A stretch of DNA of 7,785 nt from an uncultured Lachnospiraceae bacterium (lineage in GTDB: Bacteria; Bacillota_A; Clostridia; Lachnospirales; Lachnospiraceae): NCBI GenBank assembly GCA_910588595.1, contig CAJUQU010000183.1, positions 1 through 7,785 of the forward strand, given 5' to 3'. Shown here in pieces: positions 1-5,384 of this stretch (its first letter is position 1; the number at the start of each line of letters is the position of its first letter). The translations under genes were made by a program, and so were the position numbers. The notes beneath the pieces are model-generated. The model made no database searches, had not been told where the DNA came from, and saw only the letters and a list, made by a program, of their open reading frames with translations.

Positions 1-88
1 CCAGCCCCCTTCTTTATGATATGATAAATATTACCATGACAGCTGAGGCGATGCAAGACAGAATATACAGCGGATCAGGAGGGATATT

Positions 89-1153
89 ATGCCAGAAAAA
101 CAGCAAGAGCTGCCAAAAATATTTGATGAGCTTTTAAAGGTAGGAGACATTTTGGAGTTAAAGAAACAGTTTTCGCAGTGCGATCCCAATGCACTATATT
201 ATAACGGTTCTAACATTTTTTCGATGGTGCCCATGCCGCGGGAATTTGCATTATGGGCGAAGGAACAGGGCGCGGATATCAATTTTAGGGACTGCTATGG
301 GCGGACGCCGATCTTCGAGGTTGCCAGAAGGGGCGGAGACGTACCGCTCATGGTCGAGCTGGGTGCGGATATCAACGCTGTTTCGTCGACTGGCCGTACA
401 CCGCTTCACGTTGCAGTGACGCGCGGAAATGACAAGGCGGTGCGGGCGCTTCTAAAGGCCGGTGCAGATATCGAGGCACAGACAAAGGATTATAATGGAT
501 ACGGACACTTTACGCCTCTGGAAAATACACTATGTGAACAGGATGTGAGTTGTACCAAAAAATACGATATCTGCAAGATACTGTTGAAGCACGGAGCCAA
601 GGAGACAGAGCGCTGCCGTCTGTTTGCGTCTGCGCTGTCGGAATCCTTTTATCGGCACACGCTTGGCAAAAAGCCTTCAAAGTTCCTGCAGAACCAGGAA
701 GCGGCGGTGGGAAAGCTCTGTGAAATGTTTGGTGCCAAGATGCTTCGCGAGCGTTCGTTCCATGATGGCGTATCTCCGATCATACTGACAAATGTCGGTG
801 GATACAAAAATCATTTTGAGGAGCTTTGGGATTTTCTCGTTCCTCCTGCCGGGCGGGCGCAGACTGCCCAGGGAGAGGTGATCCGCATTGCGGGCAGGGT
901 GAGAGATGAACTTTTGCGCAACGGCGGGATGAACTGGGATGACGATTATCGCAAAATGCTCGATACATTTCAGAAATACTTTCATATTGCCAATCCGGCA
1001 GGATATTCTGATCAACATATTGAAGAGATACTTGATCCACTAAGGGATGGAGATGTGAACAGAATGCTTTGGAATCTGTGCGACTGTGCACTCTGCTGGG
1101 TGGAGAGCAATCCGGAGGTTTTCCCGCCCCTGGAAGCGGATTATACAAGATAA
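89..1153 (+). CDS. Ankyrin-repeat protein with uncharacterised C-terminal region
   Basis: A 354-residue soluble protein with no signal peptide or membrane segment visible. Two good ankyrin repeats are seen at about residues 69-98 (GRTPIFEVA ... LGADINAV) and 99-131 (GRTPLHVAV ... LLKAGADIEA). A diverged one follows at about 132-170, ending in ILLKHGA, and a partial cap (WAKEQGADINFRD) precedes them. Ankyrin repeats bind other proteins, so a protein-binding role is likely, but the partner is unknown. Residues about 175-354 match no domain I can name; they include a Gly-rich stretch (VPPAGRAQTAQGEVIRIAGR, 251-270) and NGGMNWDDDY (278-287). The ATG has a strong AGGAGG at 77-82 with 6 nt spacing. 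The TAA stop (1151-1153) is also the left flank of the palindromic element that follows. Ankyrin proteins of this style often occur in accessory loci of gut Clostridia, including toxin-immunity islands, but no toxin gene is present here, so no such role is assigned. Confidence 0.9.
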   Translation: MPEKQQELPKIFDELLKVGDILELKKQFSQCDPNALYYNGSNIFSMVPMPREFALWAKEQGADINFRDCYGRTPIFEVARRGGDVPLMVELGADINAVSSTGRTPLHVAVTRGNDKAVRALLKAGADIEAQTKDYNGYGHFTPLENTLCEQDVSCTKKYDICKILLKHGAKETERCRLFASALSESFYRHTLGKKPSKFLQNQEAAVGKLCEMFGAKMLRERSFHDGVSPIILTNVGGYKNHFEELWDFLVPPAGRAQTAQGEVIRIAGRVRDELLRNGGMNWDDDYRKMLDTFQKYFHIANPAGYSDQHIEEILDPLRDGDVNRMLWNLCDCALCWVESNPEVFPPLEADYTR

Positions 1154-1229
1154 GGAACTGTTCAGAAATTGCTCATGACAATTACTTGTCACAAGTAATT
1201 GTCATGAGCAATTTCTGAACAGTTCCTAA
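1151..1229. repeat. Perfect 73-bp palindromic element flanked by TAA
   Basis: Positions 1153-1189 and 1191-1227 are exact reverse complements, 37 bp each, around a single central base at 1190. Without the outermost pair the element is 1154-1226, starting GGAACTGTTCAGAAATTGC and ending with its complement. TAA lies directly on both sides (1151-1153 and 1227-1229), as a 3-bp target duplication would leave. The end GGAACTGTT is shared with the larger element at 1576-1729. On RNA it would form a very long hairpin, but no T-run follows, so it is not a classical intrinsic terminator. I read it as a minimal non-autonomous insertion (MITE or palindromic repeat); no transposase is encoded. Confidence 0.85.
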
Positions 1230-1303
1230 GAACAAACGGCAGATGAGGTTTACAGACAAACAATGTTTTTGCTGCTATCTGCAATAAGAAGATAGAGGGG
1301 ACT

Positions 1304-1381
1304 ATGAAGAAGATAGTCGTTATGGTTTTGAAAGTATTTGGCGCTATATGGATCAAAAAGAGCTTTCCTATGAGGAATTAA
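1304..1381 (+). other. Short frame with signal-like N-terminus, possibly the displaced start of the next gene
   Basis: An ATG at 1304 has a purine-rich GAGGGG at 1295-1300 just upstream and opens a 25-residue frame starting MKKIVVMVLKVFGAIW, which resembles a signal peptide or membrane anchor. It stops at 1379-1381. The following hypothetical gene lies in the -1 frame relative to this one, overlaps it, and has no ribosome binding site of its own. The two may therefore be parts of one gene separated by a single-base deletion or sequencing error, perhaps at the A-run 1355-1359. An independent tiny peptide or chance frame is also possible. Confidence 0.35.
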
Positions 1382-1575
1382 GAGATTATTACACTAATTT
1401 TGCTGAATATGAATGGGAGTGTGTGGTCGAAAACCAGGTCGGCACAAAAATAAAAGCGGTAGACGATCCATGGTTGTCCTTTAAGACAGAGACGGAGGGG
1501 GACAATTATTATATAGTGTATTCGTGGGGAAGCAATCATACCATATTTGACGAATTTGACATAAGAGGATACTAA
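1348..1575 (+). CDS. Small hypothetical protein, possibly a 5'-disrupted secreted or anchored protein
   Basis: 75 residues, acidic and rich in aromatic residues (YEELRDYYTNFAEYEWECVV near the start, YYIVYSWGSNHTIFDEFD near the end). I do not recognise a family. The frame is open upstream as far as a stop at 1285-1287, but contains no ATG, GTG or TTG before 1348, and no Shine-Dalgarno sequence precedes 1348. A better start with a ribosome binding site exists at 1304 in another frame and encodes a signal-like peptide. The gene is therefore either weakly translated, started by coupling to that short frame, or frameshifted. Its TAA stop (1573-1575) is the left flank of the next repeat element, so the original C-terminus may have been cut or exactly preserved by that insertion. 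It is probably expressed separately from the ankyrin gene, as the 73-bp palindrome lies between. Confidence 0.5.
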   Translation: MDQKELSYEELRDYYTNFAEYEWECVVENQVGTKIKAVDDPWLSFKTETEGDNYYIVYSWGSNHTIFDEFDIRGY

Positions 1576-1732
1576 GGAACTGTTAAAGAATTAATCTTTA
1601 CATCTGACTTGTCTAAATCTTCTTATGCCGCGTTGTCGTCAATCGGCGTACCCCAGTACGCCTCATTCCTCCGCCTTGCATAAAAAGATTTATACTGCGT
1701 CATCTGCAAAGTTAATTCTTAACAGTTCCTAA
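1573..1732. repeat. 154-bp MITE-like inverted-repeat element flanked by TAA
   Basis: The element spans 1576-1729. Its left end GGAACTGTTAAAGAATTAA matches the reverse complement of its right end, GGAACTGTTAAGAATTAAC, and similarity continues inward with small gaps (ATCTGAC against GATGAC, then TAAATCTT and TTATGC on both arms). In the middle is a perfect hairpin, GGCGTAC at 1645-1651 and GTACGCC at 1656-1662 with loop CCCA. The whole would fold into one long imperfect stem. TAA flanks both ends (1573-1575 and 1730-1732), as for the 73-bp element upstream, and the terminal nine bases are identical in both. No transposase is encoded, so mobilisation in trans is inferred. From memory, repeats of this style recur in Lachnospiraceae genomes; I cannot verify that here. 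Confidence 0.8.
1623..1703 (-). other. 26-codon open frame inside the MITE-like element, probably not a gene
   Basis: On the minus strand an ATG (1703-1701) opens a 26-residue frame with internal sequence RRRNEAYWGTPIDDNAA and a TAA at 1625-1623. It crosses the central hairpin of the element, and no Shine-Dalgarno sequence precedes it. Because the repeat is presumably present in many copies, such a frame tends to be annotated repeatedly as a small hypothetical protein. I list it so that it can be recognised as repeat-derived; real translation is doubtful. Confidence 0.25.
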
Positions 1733-1745
1733 TGGTATGACCATT
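1731..1745. promoter_or_regulatory. Operator-like dyad upstream of the ABC exporter genes
   Basis: AATGGT-ATG-ACCATT is a perfect 6+6 inverted repeat with a 3-nt spacer, 30 bp before the first exporter ATG. It lies between the MITE-like element and an AT-rich stretch (TTGATATAAATATG, 1746-1759). A dyad here could be a repressor site, as exporter operons of this type are often controlled by MarR- or TetR-type regulators. No regulator gene is in the window and no convincing -35/-10 pair could be fixed, so the assignment is tentative. Confidence 0.3.
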
Positions 1746-1775
1746 TGATATAAATATGAGAAAGGGGAAACTTTT

Positions 1776-3551
1776 ATGAAAAGCTTGTTAAAGTACATAA
1801 AAGACTACAAGAAGGAAAGTATTCTGGCGCCATTGTTCAAGATGCTGGAGGCTTCTTTCGAGCTGATGGTGCCGCTTGTCATGGCGTCTATCATTGACCG
1901 CGGCATCGCTTATAATGATACCGCTCAGATCATCAAAATGGGTCTGGTACTCGTGCTCCTGGCGGCAGTCGGGCTTATCAGTGCAGTGACAGCGCAGTAT
2001 TTCAGCGCGAAGGCGGCAGTCGGGTTTGCCACAAAGCTGCGCTCGGCGCTGTTTGCGCATATCCAGGGATTGTCCTACACGGAGCTCGACACGATCGGCA
2101 CCAGCACGCTGATCACGCGCATGACCAGCGATGTGAACCAGCTGCAGAACGGTGTCAATCTCACACTGCGCCTGCTGCTGCGCTCGCCGTTTATCGTGTT
2201 CGGTGCGATGATCATGGCATTCACCGTGGACGTGAGAGCCGCACTTGTCTTCGTGGTGGCGATCCCGCTGCTCTCCATAGTCGTGTTTGGCATCATGATC
2301 GCCAGTATCCCGCTCTACAAAAAGGTGCAGGCGGCACTGGATAAGATTCTTGGAAGGACGCGCGAAAATCTTGCGGGTGCCCGCGTCATCCGCGCTTTCT
2401 GTAATGAGGAGGCGGAGACTGCCGACTTTGAACAGGAAAATGAGCTGCTGCTCAACACGCAGGTTTTTGTGGGAAAGATCTCTGCGGCGATGAATCCTGT
2501 GACGTATATCATCATTAATGTTACACTTGTCGTTCTCCTGTGGACGGGGGCTGTCCGCGTCGATAACGGCGTAATCACTCAGGGTGCAGTGGTTGCGCTG
2601 GTCAACTACATGTCTCAGATCCTGGTGGAGCTTGTCAAGCTGGCGAATCTCATCATACAGCTCACGAAGGCACTTGCCTGTGCAAAGCGCGTTGAAGGGA
2701 TCTTTGCCATTTCTTCAAGTATGGAAAACGGTACGCTTGCCCAAAATGACATTAGTGTCATAAACGGGGAAGAGGAGAAAAGCAGTCCGGCGATCGTGTA
2801 CGACCATGTATGCCTCACTTACAGCGGGGGCGGAGATGAGTCCCTGACGGACATTGATCTCACAGTGAAAAAAGGCGAGACAGTGGGTGTCATCGGCGGT
2901 ACAGGCTCCGGAAAGACCTCTGTCGTGAATCTGATCCCGCGCTTTTACGATGCGACAAAAGGAACTGTGAGGATCAACGGCAGGGATATCAGGGATTACG
3001 ACATTGAGACACTCCGTGATATGATCGGTGTCGTTCCGCAGAAGGCAGTACTGTTCAAAGGTACGATCCGTGAAAATCTTTTGTGGGGAAATGAAAATGC
3101 ATCTGATGCGGACATCGAGGAGGCGCTTCGCGTCTCACAGGCAAAAGAGTTTGTCGACACGAAAGACGGCAGGCTGGACTTTATGATCGCACAGGGCGGA
3201 AAGAACCTCTCAGGCGGTCAGAAGCAGAGACTTACCATCGCGCGCGCGATCGTGAGAAAGCCGCAGATACTCATCCTCGACGACAGTGCGTCAGCGCTTG
3301 ACTTTGCGACGGATGCGAAGCTTCGTGCGGCGATCAAGGGCATGGAAAATGACATGACTGTCATAATTGTGTCCCAGCGCGCCGCATCGATTCAGTATGC
3401 TGACAAGATTGTCGTGATGGACGACGGCGCGGTCGCAGGTATCGGAACACATGAGGAACTGCTTGCTGGCAATGAGATCTATCAGGAGATATATTACTCG
3501 CAGTTTCCAGATAAGAAGACGGCGGATCAAAGATCAGGAGGCTCTATATGA
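1776..3551 (+). CDS. ABC exporter half-transporter, subunit with degenerate ATPase site
   Basis: A 591-residue half-transporter of the type IV (MsbA/Sav1866/TM287-like) exporter fold. The transmembrane domain covers about residues 15-300, with hydrophobic segments near 25-45, 55-75, 135-180 and 245-300. The ATPase domain covers about 340-575: Walker A GGTGSGKT (374-381), Q-loop Gln422, signature LSGGQ (478-482), Walker B ILILD (498-502). The catalytic Glu is Asp503 and the switch His is Gln534, so this subunit's own Walker motifs should form the non-hydrolysing site, while its intact LSGGQ completes the partner's site. Such pairs export drugs, lipids or peptides; the substrate cannot be read from sequence. 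The start has AAAGGGG at 1761-1767 with 8 nt spacing. The stop overlaps the next start (ATGA, 3548-3551), indicating translational coupling and 1:1 assembly. Confidence 0.95.
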   Translation: MKSLLKYIKDYKKESILAPLFKMLEASFELMVPLVMASIIDRGIAYNDTAQIIKMGLVLVLLAAVGLISAVTAQYFSAKAAVGFATKLRSALFAHIQGLSYTELDTIGTSTLITRMTSDVNQLQNGVNLTLRLLLRSPFIVFGAMIMAFTVDVRAALVFVVAIPLLSIVVFGIMIASIPLYKKVQAALDKILGRTRENLAGARVIRAFCNEEAETADFEQENELLLNTQVFVGKISAAMNPVTYIIINVTLVVLLWTGAVRVDNGVITQGAVVALVNYMSQILVELVKLANLIIQLTKALACAKRVEGIFAISSSMENGTLAQNDISVINGEEEKSSPAIVYDHVCLTYSGGGDESLTDIDLTVKKGETVGVIGGTGSGKTSVVNLIPRFYDATKGTVRINGRDIRDYDIETLRDMIGVVPQKAVLFKGTIRENLLWGNENASDADIEEALRVSQAKEFVDTKDGRLDFMIAQGGKNLSGGQKQRLTIARAIVRKPQILILDDSASALDFATDAKLRAAIKGMENDMTVIIVSQRAASIQYADKIVVMDDGAVAGIGTHEELLAGNEIYQEIYYSQFPDKKTADQRSGGSI

Positions 3552-5302
3552 AAGATAAGAAAAACAAGGATATCTTTAAAAAGGTACTAGATCATATTGG
3601 AAAATATAAAATCTTTTTGTTTCTATCTATAGTGCTCGCGGCAGTCTCTGTGGTACTTACTTTGTATATACCGATTCTGACGGGGCAGGCGGTGGACTGT
3701 ATTCTTGGTCCTGGCGCTGTAGATTTTGATGGGATTTGGGTAATACTAAAGGAGATGATGATCATCATAGTCATCACGGCTGTGGTACAGTGGCTGATGA
3801 ACACCTGTAACAACAAGATCGCCTACCAGGTTGTGCGCGATGTGCGCGACGAAGCGTTCAAAAAACTGCAGATCCTGCCGCTCAAATATATAGACGGTCA
3901 CTCACACGGTGATATCGTGAGCCGTATCATAGCAGATGTAGACCAGTTTTCCGACGGTCTGCTCTTAGGGTTCACACAGCTTTTCACTGGTGTGGTGACG
4001 ATCATCGGCACACTGATCTTTATGTTTTCCATCAATGTGTCCACCACGGTCGTCGTCGTGATTCTGACACCGCTGTCATTTTTTATCGCAGGTTTCATCG
4101 CCAAGCGGACATTCAGCATGTCGAAACTGCAGTCGGAGACGAGAGGCGAGCAGACTGCGCTGATCGATGAGATGATCGGGAATGAGAAAGTGGTCAAGGC
4201 GTTTAGCCATGAGCCGCAGGTGATGGAGCAGTTTGAAGAGATCAACGGCAGATTGGAAAAGGCGAGCGTGAAGGCAATTTTCTTCTCGTCGCTGACGAAT
4301 CCCTGCACGCGGTTTGTCAACAGCCTTGTCTATGCAGGTGTCGGGATCCTCGGGGCGTTCCTGGCTATCAGGGGGCACATCAGCGTCGGCCAGCTCACCA
4401 GCTTCCTGAGCTATGCAAACCAGTACACGAAGCCCTTCAATGAGATTTCCGGCGTGGTGACGGAGCTTCAGACAGCACTTGCCTGTGCCGGCAGGGTGTT
4501 TGAGTTTATCGAGGAGGATCCGCAGGTTCCAGAAGAGCCGGATGCCGCAGTTCTGACAGAGCCAAAGGGCAATATCACGATGCAGAACGTCGGTTTCTCA
4601 TACAATCCGGAGCAGAAGCTGATACAGGATTTCAACCTCGAAGTGAAGTCCGGTCAGCGCGTGGCGATCGTGGGACCGACCGGCTGCGGAAAAACAACTG
4701 TCATAAATTTGCTGATGCGGTTCTATGATGTTAATAGCGGAAGTATTCGTATTGACGGGGTGGACATCCGGGAGATGACGCGAAAGAGCCTGCGCGGCAG
4801 TTTCGGGATGGTACTGCAGGAGACATGGCTGCACGCGGGAACGATCCGGGAAAATATCGTGATGGGCAAACCGGACGCGACGGACGAGGAGGTGGTCGCG
4901 GCGGCGAAGGCGGCGCACGCACACAGCTTTATCAAACGTCTGCCGCTGGGCTATGACACGGTGATCACGGAGGACGGCGGGAGTCTCTCTCAGGGACAGA
5001 AGCAGCTTCTGTGCATCACGCGCGTGATGCTCTGTCTGCCGCCGATGCTGATCCTTGACGAGGCGACTTCCTCGATCGACACGCGCACGGAGATCAAGAT
5101 CTCGCAGGCGTTCAACACGATGATGAAAGGCAGAACAAGCTTTATCGTGGCGCACAGGCTTTCGACGATCCGTGAGGCGGATATCATCCTGGTGATGAAG
5201 GATGGCAACATTATCGAACAGGGCGATCACGAGACCCTCTTGAATAAGGAAAACGGATTTTATGCAAAATTATATAACAGTCAGTTTGAGATAGCTGGGT
5301 AG
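3548..5302 (+). CDS. ABC exporter half-transporter, subunit with catalytic ATPase site
   Basis: A 584-residue partner of the preceding half-transporter with the same layout: membrane domain about 20-310 with hydrophobic segments near 22-45, 65-85, 140-185 and 255-275, and ATPase domain about 340-580. Walker A is GPTGCGKT (376-383), Q-loop Gln424, Walker B LILDE with catalytic Glu505, and switch His536 in VAHRLST. The signature is LSQGQ (480-484) rather than LSGGQ, a change typical of the subunit whose signature faces the degenerate site of its partner. The heterodimer should therefore hydrolyse ATP at one site, formed by this subunit's Walker motifs and the partner's LSGGQ. An AGGAGG at 3536-3541, inside the end of the upstream gene, lies 6 nt before the ATG. 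Multidrug, lipid or peptide export are all possible. Confidence 0.95.
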   Translation: MKDKKNKDIFKKVLDHIGKYKIFLFLSIVLAAVSVVLTLYIPILTGQAVDCILGPGAVDFDGIWVILKEMMIIIVITAVVQWLMNTCNNKIAYQVVRDVRDEAFKKLQILPLKYIDGHSHGDIVSRIIADVDQFSDGLLLGFTQLFTGVVTIIGTLIFMFSINVSTTVVVVILTPLSFFIAGFIAKRTFSMSKLQSETRGEQTALIDEMIGNEKVVKAFSHEPQVMEQFEEINGRLEKASVKAIFFSSLTNPCTRFVNSLVYAGVGILGAFLAIRGHISVGQLTSFLSYANQYTKPFNEISGVVTELQTALACAGRVFEFIEEDPQVPEEPDAAVLTEPKGNITMQNVGFSYNPEQKLIQDFNLEVKSGQRVAIVGPTGCGKTTVINLLMRFYDVNSGSIRIDGVDIREMTRKSLRGSFGMVLQETWLHAGTIRENIVMGKPDATDEEVVAAAKAAHAHSFIKRLPLGYDTVITEDGGSLSQGQKQLLCITRVMLCLPPMLILDEATSSIDTRTEIKISQAFNTMMKGRTSFIVAHRLSTIREADIILVMKDGNIIEQGDHETLLNKENGFYAKLYNSQFEIAG

Positions 5303-5327
5303 TGCTGCGAGAGGCAGCTTGGCAGCA

Positions 5328-5359
5328 AGGAACTGTACAGGAATAGCGTCGCAGTTCCT
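5328..5359. repeat. Short inverted repeat, possible remnant of the GGAACTGTT family
   Basis: AGGAACTG (5328-5335) and CAGTTCCT (5352-5359) are perfect complements with a 16-nt loop, in the 82-bp gap before the MraY-like gene. The left 19 bases GGAACTGTACAGGAATAGC match 16 of 19 bases of the end of the 73-bp palindrome. TAA flanks are absent and the right arm is short, so it may be a decayed copy, a simple regulatory hairpin, or chance. A further small hairpin, GCTGC-GAGAG-GCAGC (5304-5318), lies just after the exporter stop; no T-run follows either one. Confidence 0.4.
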
Positions 5360-5384
5360 GACGCAGAAAAGGAGATATGAGAAC

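Noticed and set aside
3..137. Open frame running in from the window edge, possibly the 3' end of an upstream gene (contains LYDMINITMTAEAMQDRIYSG)
   Set aside because: It would overlap the ankyrin gene by 49 bp across that gene's ribosome binding site. The visible part is only 44 codons with no recognisable motif, and other frames also end nearby, so it cannot be supported.
1153..1227. The perfect palindrome as an intrinsic terminator of the ankyrin gene
   Set aside because: The stem is strong, but CCTAAGAAC follows rather than a T-run, and the TAA flanks and shared ends fit an inserted element better.
1712..1755. Candidate promoter for the exporter genes (TTAACA at 1719, TATAAA at 1749)
   Set aside because: Spacing is 24 bp, too long for a sigma-A promoter. 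Other pairings match at only about half the positions.
2961..2968. Another GGAACTGT inside the first exporter gene
   Set aside because: Encodes conserved ATPase-domain residues (KGTV), has no partner CAGTTCC nearby and no TAA flank, so it is a chance match.
4598..5230. 210-codon open frame on the minus strand
   Set aside because: Lies wholly antisense to the ATPase domain of the second exporter subunit, with low-complexity Arg/His-rich translation. It is a codon-bias shadow.
5319..5384. Longer start (TTG at 5319) for the MraY-like gene
   Set aside because: The added 22 residues run through the small inverted repeat and do not resemble the family. The ATG at 5385 has a good ribosome binding site and leads straight into the first membrane helix.
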